Source: Phytoamicus setariae | GTDB lineage: Bacteria > Pseudomonadota > Alphaproteobacteria > Rhizobiales > Rhizobiaceae | Direction of reading: 5' to 3' | Assembly (NCBI RefSeq): GCF_016722925.1 | Contig: NZ_JAEQNC010000007.1 | Span: 1 to 64,000, forward strand | Length of the DNA: 64,000 bases | Program-made: the position numbers and the translations under genes | Shown: piece after piece, positions 48,674-57,418 of the stretch | Numbering within the stretch: position 1 is the first letter of the stretch | Layout of the letters: every line of letters begins with the position of its first letter | Notes under the pieces: generated by a model | What the model saw: only the letters and a program-made list of their open reading frames with translations | What the model was told of the DNA's origin: nothing | Databases searched by the model: none

Positions 48674-49084
48674 ATGTCGAACACTGCCCGCCTCTGCTAT
48701 CTCACATGGATTTTAGCCATCCTACCCGTGCTTGCGCATGCCCACATCGACGCGTCGACCGGGCAGGACTACCAGGGCTTCGATCGCAATGATGGCAGGG
48801 GTTCGTGTTGCAACTGGCTCGATTGCCGCCCCGCCCTCGCCCCTTTCATGGAACCGGATGGCGAAAAGATCGCCGACCGCGCCCGCAACAAATATGCCTT
48901 CGACCGGAGCAAGGTAGTCAAACGGCCGTCGGATGACGGCAACTGGCACATCTGCACCAATGGCGGAAGACTCAGGTGCATCATCGCACCGCCTGAAGCG
49001 TGGCGCCGCCCCGACCCTGCCAGCGATCGCTTCGCATGGCGCAGGGAGTTCATACTCACCCTGAAGCTGCACATTGTGCGGTAA
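48674..49084 (+). CDS. Small exported cysteine-containing protein, unknown
   Basis: 136-residue protein with a Sec-type signal (CYLTWILAILPVLAHAHIDA, cleavage near AHA). The mature part has SCCNWLDCRPA, then DGNWHICTNGGRLRCIIAPP, so five or more cysteines are likely paired in the periplasm. I recognise no characterised family. The ATG at 48674 follows CTGGAG; a longer frame from 48608 is less likely because the signal peptide starts at the ATG. It is followed 70 nt later by the cyclase gene on the same strand. Confidence 0.6.
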   Translation: MSNTARLCYLTWILAILPVLAHAHIDASTGQDYQGFDRNDGRGSCCNWLDCRPALAPFMEPDGEKIADRARNKYAFDRSKVVKRPSDDGNWHICTNGGRLRCIIAPPEAWRRPDPASDRFAWRREFILTLKLHIVR

Positions 49085-49154
49085 CGATCTAGGATTTTGT
49101 CGCAGAAAAAGTTGGCCGGCATTCGCGCTAGGAAAAGAGATGGGGCGAGACGCC

Positions 49155-50036
49155 ATGAGCGAAATGCAGCGAAAACTGACGACTATTTTTTCTGCCGACG
49201 TTCAGGACTACACGCGCTTGATGGGCGCGGACGAAGAAGGCACGCTCGCGACGCTGAAGCGGTATCGCGATACAATGTCGCGACTGATCGGGGCGCGTGG
49301 CGGACGGATGATCAACACCTGGGGCGATGGGTTGATCGGCGAGTTTCCAAGCGTGGTCGAGGCGGTGCGAACAGCCGTGGACATCCAGAACGAACTGGCA
49401 GGCCTGAACGCTGCCCGCCCGGCAGACGGGCGCATGATGTTCCGGATCGGCATCAACCTCGGCGACATCATTGTCGAAGGTGACGACATCTACGGCGACG
49501 GCGTCAACATTGCGGCCCGGCTTCAGTCAATGGCGCCTGCCGGCGGGATCGTCATATCCAACACCGTCTATGACCAGGTCCGCAACAAGCTGGCCATTGG
49601 CTTCGATTTTCTCGGCACGCTTGAAGTCAAGAATGTCGCGGAAGCCGTGCCGAGCTACGCGGTTCGCATTGGTGACGTCACTGGTATACCGCAGGTAGCA
49701 ACCAGGGAGCAGCCTCGGACAGCAGGCAAGCCATCTGAGCGACCGACCCCAAGGGCATACAAGAGCATCGGTTTTCTCGCGGTCGTCGCTGCCGTGTTGG
49801 TGGGCATCAACGTGCTGTCCTGGCACGGCGAGTTCTGGGCGGCATGGCCGCTACTTGTCTTTGCCGTCCTGTCGACGCTGACCTGGACCAGACGACAGAA
49901 CCGCGTCGATGCTGGCATCGCCAGCCTTGCCATCGTGGGACTGGGCATTGTCGGCATCAACCTGCTTTCGTGGCACGGAGAGTTTTGGGCGATATGGCCA
50001 CTCCTCGCAGTCGGCGCAGCGGCAGGCTTTCGTTGA
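49155..50036 (+). CDS. Class III adenylate/guanylate cyclase with duplicated membrane tail
   Basis: 293-residue protein predicted to make a cyclic nucleotide. The catalytic domain (about residues 1-185) has TTIFSADVQDYTRLMGADEEG (metal-binding Asp), NTWGDGLIGEFPSVVEAV, RIGINLGDIIVEGDDIYGDG and VNIAARLQSMAPAGG, as in rhizobial class III cyclases. The tail carries two copies of a membrane pair containing GINVLSWHGEFWAAWPLL and GINLLSWHGEFWAIWPLL, a likely tandem duplication of a 2TM-type segment. In most family members the tail is a TPR or Sel1 array. GGGGCGAG precedes the ATG at 49155. Substrate preference cannot be read with certainty. Confidence 0.8.
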   Translation: MSEMQRKLTTIFSADVQDYTRLMGADEEGTLATLKRYRDTMSRLIGARGGRMINTWGDGLIGEFPSVVEAVRTAVDIQNELAGLNAARPADGRMMFRIGINLGDIIVEGDDIYGDGVNIAARLQSMAPAGGIVISNTVYDQVRNKLAIGFDFLGTLEVKNVAEAVPSYAVRIGDVTGIPQVATREQPRTAGKPSERPTPRAYKSIGFLAVVAAVLVGINVLSWHGEFWAAWPLLVFAVLSTLTWTRRQNRVDAGIASLAIVGLGIVGINLLSWHGEFWAIWPLLAVGAAAGFR

Positions 50037-50168
50037 CTGATGCGCGGCTGACATTTCGCACGCCTGCCCGACTGTGCCAGTTCCGCACCAAACACTGGCT
50101 TGCGCCACGAGGGCCAAAGGCGCAAGATGGGCCGCGTCGGACATTGACCCCAATTGGAGGACCCCCTC

Positions 50169-51605
50169 ATGAACGACGCAAAGCTCACAACATTGCAGAC
50201 TGGCATGACCACGGTCAGCGGCGCGGTCATCGAAGCGCTCGCCATGCAGGAGCGCGGCCGCGTCCTGATGCCGGGTGATGCCGGCTATGACGAGGCACGC
50301 ACGATCTGGAACGCCATGATCGACCGCAAACCGGCGCTGATCGTCCAGTGCTTCGGTGCCGCGGATGTCATCCACGCCGTGGAACTTGCTCGCGACAACA
50401 ACCTGCTCGTTGCCGTTCGCGGCGGCGGCCACAACATTGCCGGCAACGCCGTCTGCGACGGCGGGCTGATGATCGATCTTTCACCGATGAACTCGGTACG
50501 CGTCGATGTCGCGGCGCGGCGGGCCTGGGTCGGACCGGGCGCGACGCTTGCCGATGTCGATAAGGAAACCGCAGCCTTCGGCATGGTGATCCCCACCGGC
50601 ATCAACTCCACCACCGGCATCGCCGGCCTGACGCTCGGCGGCGGCTTCGGCTGGACGACCCGCAAGTTCGGCCTGACACTCGATTGCCTGATGTCCTGCG
50701 ACGTCGTCACCGCTGACGGGCGGATGCTCAAGGCAAGCGCCACCCAGAACACGGATCTGTTCTGGGCGTTGCGCGGCGGCGGCGGCAATTTCGGCATTGT
50801 CACCTCCTTCGAGTTCAAACTCAACGAACTCGGTCCGCAGGTGATGGCCGGACTGGTGGTGCATCCCTTCGACGACGCGCGCCATGTGCTGGACGAATAT
50901 CGTCGGGCGCTGGAAATGGCCCCTGACGAACTGACCTGCTGGGCCGTCATGCGCAAGGCACCGCCGCTGCCCTTCCTGCCCGAAGCGTGGCACGGCAAGG
51001 AAATCCTGGCGCTCGCCATGTGCTATTGCGGCGACATGGCAAAGGCCGAGCAGGCCTGCGCCCGGCTGCGCGGCATCGGCAAGCCGATCGCCGACGTCGT
51101 CGCCCCCTGCCCGTTCCCCGCATGGCAGCAAGCCTTCGATCCACTGCTGCAGCCCGGTGCGCGCAACTACTGGAAGAGTCACGACTTCATGTCGTTACCG
51201 GATGAAGCCATCGATGTCCTGCTCGATGCCGTCCGCAAGCTGCCTGGACCGGAATGCGAGATCTTCGTCGGTCATGTCGGCGGCGCTGCCGGCCGGATGG
51301 CCATTGATGCCACGGCGTTCCCGCAACGCAGTTCGCATTTCGTCATGAATGTGCATGGGCGCTGGCGCGATCCGGCGATGGACAAGATCTGCATCGGCTG
51401 GGCGCGCGATCTGTTCGAGGCGGCCAAGCCGTATTCTGCCGGCACGGCCTATATCAACTTCATGCCGGCTGATGAAACCGATCGGGTGGAATCGGCTTAT
51501 GCCGGCAACTATGCGCGCCTGTCGCGGATCAAGAAGATCTACGACCCGCAGAACATGTTCCGGATGAACCAGAACATCCGGCCAGACATGGGCATGGCCC
51601 ATTGA
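50169..51605 (+). CDS. FAD-linked oxidase, BBE/6-hydroxynicotine oxidase-like
   Basis: 478-residue flavoenzyme of the vanillyl-alcohol oxidase superfamily. The FAD domain begins near residue 50, with VAVRGGGHNIAGNAV near residue 85; this histidine is the usual site of covalent FAD attachment. INSTTGIAGLTLGGGFGWTT follows, and the second covalent cysteine of BBE-type enzymes is absent at the usual place. A C-terminal BBE tail (KKIYDPQNMFRMNQNI) completes the fold. GGAGGACC nine bases before the ATG at 50169 sets the start. Probably oxidises a sugar or aromatic alcohol/amine; substrate unknown. Its stop is 4 nt from the convergent dusA stop. Confidence 0.85.
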   Translation: MNDAKLTTLQTGMTTVSGAVIEALAMQERGRVLMPGDAGYDEARTIWNAMIDRKPALIVQCFGAADVIHAVELARDNNLLVAVRGGGHNIAGNAVCDGGLMIDLSPMNSVRVDVAARRAWVGPGATLADVDKETAAFGMVIPTGINSTTGIAGLTLGGGFGWTTRKFGLTLDCLMSCDVVTADGRMLKASATQNTDLFWALRGGGGNFGIVTSFEFKLNELGPQVMAGLVVHPFDDARHVLDEYRRALEMAPDELTCWAVMRKAPPLPFLPEAWHGKEILALAMCYCGDMAKAEQACARLRGIGKPIADVVAPCPFPAWQQAFDPLLQPGARNYWKSHDFMSLPDEAIDVLLDAVRKLPGPECEIFVGHVGGAAGRMAIDATAFPQRSSHFVMNVHGRWRDPAMDKICIGWARDLFEAAKPYSAGTAYINFMPADETDRVESAYAGNYARLSRIKKIYDPQNMFRMNQNIRPDMGMAH

Positions 51606-51609
51606 GCTG

Positions 51610-52689
51610 CTATTCGGCGGCGTCTTCCATGGCGCCGCCGATCCCCACAGCGGCAAAGGCACTGGCGATCACCTCGGGTCCGGCGCCAGGTCGATTGGCA
51701 TCTGTGGACAGGATCTGGCGATAGCGGCGGGCGCCGTCGATGCCGACGAACAGACCAATCATATGGCGGGTGATGTTGCCGAGCCGCCCGCCTGCAGCGA
51801 TATGCCGGTCGGCATACTCCATCATCGCATCGCGCACAAAGTGCCAATCAGGCTCGGCTGCGGGTGCCCCGAAGAAGCGATGGTCGACATCAGCGAGAAT
51901 TGCGGTCGTGTGGTAGGCAGCGCGCCCGAGCATGACGCCGTCGACATGGATCAAATGCTCAGCGGCTTGATTCAGATCGGCAATCCCGCCGTTTATACCA
52001 ATGAAAACATTTGGATATTTCTGCTTGAGCCGATAGACGCGATCGTAATCCAGCGGCGGGATCTCGCGGTTTTCCTTGGGGCTCAACCCCTTCAGCCACG
52101 CCTTTCGGGCATGCACCCACAGCGCGTCGGCACCGGCATCGAGGACGCGCTCTGCCAGCGCGTCGAGCGCCGTTTCCGGATCCTGCTCGTCCACCCCGAT
52201 CCTGCATTTCACCGTGACGGGAACGGAGGATGCCGCCTTCATCGCGGCAATGCAGGCCGCCACCACATCCGGCGTCTGCATCAGGCAGGCCCCGAAGGTG
52301 CCGGACTGAACCCGATCCGAGGGGCAGCCGACATTAAGATTGATCTCGTCATAGCCAAAATCGAGACCGATCCGGGTCGCTTCGGCGAGCTTTGCAGGGT
52401 CGGAACCGCCCAGTTGCAGCGCCACAGGATGCTCGGAAGCGTCGTAGCCGAGCAGTCGTTCGCGCTTGCCGTGGATGGCGGCATCGGCAACGATCATCTC
52501 GGTATAGAGAACTGCGTTCTTCGTCAGCAGCCGGTGCAGATAGCGACAATGGCGATCGGTCCAGTCGATCATGGGGGCCACGGCAAATACCGGCCGGCCG
52601 AAATAACCGTCCGCCTTCACGCTTGCTGCGCTGTCCTGAACTGCCTGCATGTCCACATTCAACCTGATCGTCCTGGCGCCCCTATACAT
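51610..52689 (-). CDS. dusA: tRNA-dihydrouridine(20/20a) synthase
   Basis: 359-residue flavoenzyme that reduces uridine 20/20a in tRNA D-loops. The N-terminal TIM barrel starts with FAVAPMIDWTDRHCRYLHRL, contains INLNVGCPSDRVQSGTFGAC (catalytic Cys near residue 120), CRIGVDEQDPE and GRAAYHTTAILADVDHRFFG near the FMN end. These match the DusA branch rather than DusB or DusC. The ATG at 52689 is one option; the ATG at 52650 would shorten it by 13 residues. It is convergent with the flavin oxidase. Confidence 0.9.
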   Translation of the reverse strand: MYRGARTIRLNVDMQAVQDSAASVKADGYFGRPVFAVAPMIDWTDRHCRYLHRLLTKNAVLYTEMIVADAAIHGKRERLLGYDASEHPVALQLGGSDPAKLAEATRIGLDFGYDEINLNVGCPSDRVQSGTFGACLMQTPDVVAACIAAMKAASSVPVTVKCRIGVDEQDPETALDALAERVLDAGADALWVHARKAWLKGLSPKENREIPPLDYDRVYRLKQKYPNVFIGINGGIADLNQAAEHLIHVDGVMLGRAAYHTTAILADVDHRFFGAPAAEPDWHFVRDAMMEYADRHIAAGGRLGNITRHMIGLFVGIDGARRYRQILSTDANRPGAGPEVIASAFAAVGIGGAMEDAAE

Positions 52690-52800
52690 CGCAATTGCAG
52701 ACGAAGCGAGATGGATTTTTTCATGACGGAGGGAATGGAACCACGATCGCTCAGCCTGAAATAATATGGAACGACATCGGCACGTCCAGTCCTGAGACGG

Positions 52801-52834
52801 AAAACGCCAGGCAACCTGGATTGCCTGGCGTTTT
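52801..52834. terminator. Bidirectional terminator between terC and dusA
   Basis: AAAACGCCAGGCAA, CCTGGA loop, TTGCCTGGCGTTTT. The 10-bp stem is flanked by A4 and T4 on either side and can end transcription on both strands. Here it should end the minus-strand TerC transcript. Confidence 0.8.
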
Positions 52835-52855
52835 CAAACGGCGATTATAGATCAA

Positions 52856-53548
52856 TCAGGGCAACAGCGCCGGTGCCGCACTCTTCAGCAGCGGAATGGC
52901 CGGAAGGGTATGGCCGAGAACCTGATCCGCCCCTTCGTAGATCATCTTGATCGCGACGTAGAGGATGATGACCAGACCAACCCAGGCGATCCAACGGTAA
53001 CGGTGCAACAGCTTGGCGATCCATGCAGAGGCGACGCCCATCAGCACCACCGAGAGGCCGAGGCCGAAGACCAGCGCGCCGAGGTGATCCTTGGCAGCAC
53101 CGGCCACTGCAAGGACGTTGTCGAGCGACATCGAAATATCGGCGACGATGATCTGGATGACCGCCTGCCGCAACGTCTTGGTGCCATTCTTGCCTCCGAC
53201 GGTGCCGTCGGCATTGACGTCGGTATCTGAGAGCGCTTCCTCGGCATTGACGATGTCCTGCTCCTTGACCGTCAATTCCCGGTACATCTTCCATGATACC
53301 CAGAGCAGCAGCAGGCCGCCAATCAGGATCAGGCCGATGATCTGCATCAACCAGGTCGTGCCGATGGCAAAGACAATACGCAGCAGGGTTGCGGCCAGAA
53401 TGCCGATCAGGATCGCTTTTCTGCGAAGAACCGGCGCAAGTCCAGCTGCGGCAAGTCCGATGACAATGGCATTGTCGGCGGCAAGAACCAGGTCGATCAT
53501 AATCACCTGGCCGAATGCGGCGAGAGCCGCGTAGTCAATACCAAACAT
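52856..53548 (-). CDS. TerC-family integral membrane protein
   Basis: 230-residue membrane protein with about seven hydrophobic segments, of the TerC family (Alx/YkoY/YceF type), often tied to tellurite resistance or manganese export and pH response. The family motifs DLVLAADNAIVIGLAAAGL near residue 20 and DISMSLDNVLAVAGAAKDH near residue 130 carry the conserved membrane aspartates. The ATG at 53548 is used; the GGAG site is farther away than usual. I looked for a yybP-ykoY manganese riboswitch upstream and saw none. A bidirectional terminator follows. Confidence 0.85.
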   Translation of the reverse strand: MFGIDYAALAAFGQVIMIDLVLAADNAIVIGLAAAGLAPVLRRKAILIGILAATLLRIVFAIGTTWLMQIIGLILIGGLLLLWVSWKMYRELTVKEQDIVNAEEALSDTDVNADGTVGGKNGTKTLRQAVIQIIVADISMSLDNVLAVAGAAKDHLGALVFGLGLSVVLMGVASAWIAKLLHRYRWIAWVGLVIILYVAIKMIYEGADQVLGHTLPAIPLLKSAAPALLP

Positions 53549-53743
53549 AGGGCTTAGGGACTCCGGTTTGCGCAATCTTGGAATAGCGTGCCACTAGGAC
53601 GGAAAAACGTCGGCTGTCAACCGCGACCATGGCTTGCATTCGCGACAATGGCATGAAATTTCAGAGCATTGTATAAATCAATGTCTGACGATGGCAATGC
53701 CACGCGCCGACCAGATGCAGACAACCAGTCGGAGAGGACCAGA

Positions 53744-54271
53744 ATGCCACTATATGCGCTCGCACAGGACAGACCCTCCACGCCGGCAGGCGACAATTAC
53801 TGGCTGGCGCCCGATGCGCATGTCATCGGCAAGGTAACGCTCGGCGACGATGTCGGAATTTGGTTCGGCTCGGTGCTCCGGGGCGACAACGAAACGATTG
53901 CCATCGGCGCCGGCACCAACATCCAGGAAGGAACGATGGTGCACACCGACCCCGGCTTTCCTGTATCCATCGGCACCGGCTGCACGATCGGCCATCATGC
54001 GATCTTGCATGGTTGCACGATCGGCGACAACTCCCTGATCGGCATGGGGGCGACTGTGCTCAATGGGGCCAAAATCGGCAACAATTGCCTGGTGGGCGCC
54101 AATGCATTGGTCACAGAAGGCAAAGAATTCCCCGATAACTCTCTGATCGTCGGCGCACCGGCACGCGCCATCCGCACGCTTGACGAAAAAGCCATCGACG
54201 GCTTGAGGAAATCAGCCGAGAGCTACGTGCGAAACTGGAAGCGTTTCAAGGCAGATCTCCGACCGATCTGA
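53744..54271 (+). CDS. Gamma-class carbonic anhydrase-like protein
   Basis: 175-residue left-handed beta-helix protein of the gamma carbonic anhydrase/YrdA group. Hexapeptide repeats (VIGKVTLGDDVGIWFGSVL, IQEGTMVHTDPGFPVSIGTG, TIGHHAILHGCTIGDNSLIG) and histidines in MVHTDP and IGHHAILHG form the metal site between trimer subunits. Whether it is a true carbonic anhydrase cannot be told. GGAGAGG seven bases before the ATG at 53744 sets the start, over an upstream in-frame start at 53669. It is convergent with the large GGDEF-EAL gene; the stops are 4 nt apart. Confidence 0.85.
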   Translation: MPLYALAQDRPSTPAGDNYWLAPDAHVIGKVTLGDDVGIWFGSVLRGDNETIAIGAGTNIQEGTMVHTDPGFPVSIGTGCTIGHHAILHGCTIGDNSLIGMGATVLNGAKIGNNCLVGANALVTEGKEFPDNSLIVGAPARAIRTLDEKAIDGLRKSAESYVRNWKRFKADLRPI

Positions 54272-54275
54272 TCTG

Positions 54276-57200
54276 CTAGCCGACCAGCCTGTTGTCGTGT
54301 CGAAACAGCCTGAATGTCTCGGCCGCCGGCATCGGCCGGCCGAAGTAATATCCCTGGGCAAGCCCGCAACCCAGTAGCTTAAGCGCCTGTGCCTGCGCCG
54401 GCGTCTCCACGCCCTCGGCGGTTGCGATCATGCCAAGGTCCTGGCAAAGGTTGGTGACGGCACGGATGATGGCAAGCGATTCAGGGTTTTCGAGCATGCC
54501 TCGCACAAAACTCTGGTCGATCTTGATCTTCTTGAAGGGAAATTGCCTGATATAGCTGAGACTCGAATAGCCGGTGCCGAAGTCATCCATGGCAAAGTGC
54601 ACGCCGAGCGCACGGATCTGATTGAGCGCGGTGACGGTCTGGTCGCTGTCGTTCAGGAACACGCCTTCGGTTATCTCCAGGACCAGCCGCGCAGCGTCCA
54701 GGCCTGATTTCGACAGCGCGCTTGCGACTGTGAACGGCAACTGGCCGTTTCCGAGTTGAAGCGGCGAAATGTTGACGGCGACGCTGATCTGCTCGGGCCA
54801 CTTTGTCGCAAAGGCACATGCGGTCTCGAGGATCCACGTACCGATCTCATGAATGAGGCCGGCTTCCTCGGCGACTGGAATGAACTCTGCTGGCGGCACC
54901 AGGCCGCGGCGTGGATGATGCCATCGCAGCAGCGCTTCGAAGCCCACCGTAGAGTCATCCCGCAAGGAGACCAGCGGCTGGTAGTGAAGCTCGAACTGAT
55001 GGGCGGCAATCGCTTCGCGCAGATCGTGCTCCATCTCATGCCAGTCGCGTACTTTGCGGTCCATATCAGCTTCGAAAAAGCTGAATTGCCCCTTGCCATC
55101 CTGTTTGGCGCAATAGAGGGCAAGATCTGCGTTCTTGCACAGTTCGTCACCGTCCATGCCGTCTCTCGGCGCAATGGCGATACCTATCGACGTGCCGATA
55201 ATGATGTGGTGGCCATCGACGTCGAAGGGCTGGGAAATCCGCTGGATCAGTTCCGCAGCAAGGGTCGCCGCACCTTGCGGCTGGTCTGCGCCGGTCTGCA
55301 GGATCGCAAACTCGTCGCCGCCGAGCCGGGCAGCATAGCAATTGTCCGCGAGCGCCGTCCGAAGTCGGTGCGCGACCTGTACCAGAAGCGCATCTCCCAC
55401 CGGATGGCCGAGTGTATCGTTGACGATCTTGAAACGGTCGAGATCAAGAAACAGCAGCGCGGTTTCCGATGATCCTTCCGATGCTGCGTGGCGTGCGATC
55501 TGGGAGCGGAACAAGGTGCGGTTCGCCAGGTCAGTCAAGCTGTCGTGAAGCGCCATATGTGCGATCTGAGCGCTGGCAGTCTGCCTTTCCGTGATGTCCT
55601 CGTGCGTCACGACGTGGCCGCCATCAGGGAGCTGCATCACCGTCATGGTCATCATGCGGCCGTCATCGAGCTCCACCACCCGCTGCGATGTATGATAACC
55701 AACGCCCTTTTTGGTCAGGTCGGGAAGCGCCTCTTCCGATACTGTCCGGCGAATGCCTGCGCTTCGCAGCCGACACAGCACGATGAAATCCGCAACCTGC
55801 ATGCCGAGCAGCTCCGAACCCTGGTCTATGTTGTAGAGTTCATAGAGCCTGCGATTGGCAATGATGATTTTGCCGTCGCGATCCAGCATGTAGAGTCCCT
55901 GCGGCATGTTTTCGATCGCGCCATGCAATCGGTCGCGCTGCAAAGCGACTGCGGCTCGCGACTCTTCCTGCAACTCCTGCCGAGCCTTGGAAAGTGCCGC
56001 AAAAGTCCGCGCGAACTGATTGGCAAGATCGCCGATCTCGTCGCGCCGCTTGAGGAGGTCGGCATCGACGGCATTTGCCTCGCCTCGCTTGGCAAGGCCG
56101 ACATCGCTGATATTGTCGCTGAGCATTTCCAGCGGTGTCGTTACCGCACGCTTCAGAAACAGACCGATCAACAATGCAAGCACAGCGCCAATGATGACGC
56201 CGATGGCAATTTGCCAGTTGGCGATATTGGCATCGCTCTCAGTCTTGAGTTGGGCATTGCGATTGACACGCTGAGCGACGTCCATGATGTTTGTCAGCGC
56301 GACGAAAAACTGTCCCTGCTCTCGCTGCAACCTTGTCACCAGCGACTGCTTCTGCATTTCGTTGTTGAACAGTTGTTCCTGCGAATTGAAGAGTGACTCG
56401 GGCGCAGTCTGCGACATGCGCTTGGTCTCTTCGGTGAGGAACGTCAGTTTCTCGAACTCCTTCTGCCGTGATCCGGCGTCGAAGTAGCGCTTTAGGCCAG
56501 CGACATTCTTCTCGATCGCCAAAATCTTGGTCCAGTAGGCCTTGCGCAAACGTTCCAGCTCGAACATCGAACTGGTGTTGTGCAGCAAAGAACCGACTGT
56601 AAGCAAATCGGTCACCAGAATCTTGAGGCGATAGAAGTCGCGGAGGTAATCCCACGTTTCCCGCGTCTGCCGATCGAGCGCAATCGCCCTATCCGCCTCG
56701 CCCTGCACGATCGTCATTCCCGTATGCTGTTTGCGAAGCCGTGCTTCCAGCATGACGATGTTCATCGTCGCCTCGACAACGATCAGATTGGCTGATGAGT
56801 GGAGCGAGGTTTCCGCGGAATCTATGCTGCTCTTTGTCTGATTGCTTGCCCGGCAGACATCGAGAAGGCCACGGCGGGTCTGAAAAATCTTGTCGCCAGC
56901 AAACTGGTAGCGCGCCAGTTCGGTCGATGCCTTTGCCTTGCCGGCAAACCTGTGCAGTTCGACCAGCTTGACGTACTGGCTTTTCTGCGATTGTTCCAAA
57001 TAGCGGGAGGCATCCTCGAGACTTGCACAATTTTTCACGACGGGATCGAAAATACCCTGCAGCTTCTGATAGCTTTCGGAAAGCGAGAATACACCGATAA
57101 GCAATGGCGACGCTGACATCGCGGAAAAATTCACCGATGCCTCGACCCTGCGAACGTTGACCATCGCATTCAGGCCCGAAAGCAGGGCGGCAACCATTGA

Positions 57201-57302
57201 TATGCCCACCCCCAGCATGACCTTATTGCGGAATCGAATATTCGATCCGCGCACCGCGTCGATGATCTTCGCCCCGAACGGGCCGTCCATCAATTGCCAC
57301 AA
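54276..57302 (-). CDS. GGDEF-EAL protein with membrane sensor and PAS domain
   Basis: 1008-residue c-di-GMP turnover protein. Membrane segments near residues 28-47 and 362-385 enclose a helical periplasmic sensor of about 310 residues; HAMP follows (TPLEMLSDNISDV), then PAS (about residues 450-560, LHGAIENMPQGLYMLDRDGK), GGDEF (ARLGGDEFAIL near 660, no RxxD site) and EAL (FEALLRWHH near 787, DDFGTGYSSLSYI). The EAL site looks intact, so phosphodiesterase activity is likely; GGDEF may be active or regulatory. A TTG at 57302 has GGAGAGG five bases before it, while the ATG at 57290 is too far away, so TTG is preferred. It is convergent with the carbonic anhydrase gene. Confidence 0.85.
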   Translation of the reverse strand: MWQLMDGPFGAKIIDAVRGSNIRFRNKVMLGVGISMVAALLSGLNAMVNVRRVEASVNFSAMSASPLLIGVFSLSESYQKLQGIFDPVVKNCASLEDASRYLEQSQKSQYVKLVELHRFAGKAKASTELARYQFAGDKIFQTRRGLLDVCRASNQTKSSIDSAETSLHSSANLIVVEATMNIVMLEARLRKQHTGMTIVQGEADRAIALDRQTRETWDYLRDFYRLKILVTDLLTVGSLLHNTSSMFELERLRKAYWTKILAIEKNVAGLKRYFDAGSRQKEFEKLTFLTEETKRMSQTAPESLFNSQEQLFNNEMQKQSLVTRLQREQGQFFVALTNIMDVAQRVNRNAQLKTESDANIANWQIAIGVIIGAVLALLIGLFLKRAVTTPLEMLSDNISDVGLAKRGEANAVDADLLKRRDEIGDLANQFARTFAALSKARQELQEESRAAVALQRDRLHGAIENMPQGLYMLDRDGKIIIANRRLYELYNIDQGSELLGMQVADFIVLCRLRSAGIRRTVSEEALPDLTKKGVGYHTSQRVVELDDGRMMTMTVMQLPDGGHVVTHEDITERQTASAQIAHMALHDSLTDLANRTLFRSQIARHAASEGSSETALLFLDLDRFKIVNDTLGHPVGDALLVQVAHRLRTALADNCYAARLGGDEFAILQTGADQPQGAATLAAELIQRISQPFDVDGHHIIIGTSIGIAIAPRDGMDGDELCKNADLALYCAKQDGKGQFSFFEADMDRKVRDWHEMEHDLREAIAAHQFELHYQPLVSLRDDSTVGFEALLRWHHPRRGLVPPAEFIPVAEEAGLIHEIGTWILETACAFATKWPEQISVAVNISPLQLGNGQLPFTVASALSKSGLDAARLVLEITEGVFLNDSDQTVTALNQIRALGVHFAMDDFGTGYSSLSYIRQFPFKKIKIDQSFVRGMLENPESLAIIRAVTNLCQDLGMIATAEGVETPAQAQALKLLGCGLAQGYYFGRPMPAAETFRLFRHDNRLVG

Positions 57303-57418
57303 GATCGCCTCTCCGTGCGATTTTTCCCCTCCTTTGATCAGTAACGAATACTACTTGAAATATAATTAACCCGGAAAACAATCACCTGCGCCCAACGAAA
57401 CGTTGATGCATAATATTG

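Noticed and set aside
53549-53690. Manganese (yybP-ykoY) riboswitch upstream of terC
   Set aside because: Such elements often precede TerC-family genes, but I saw neither the conserved loops nor a suitable expression platform.
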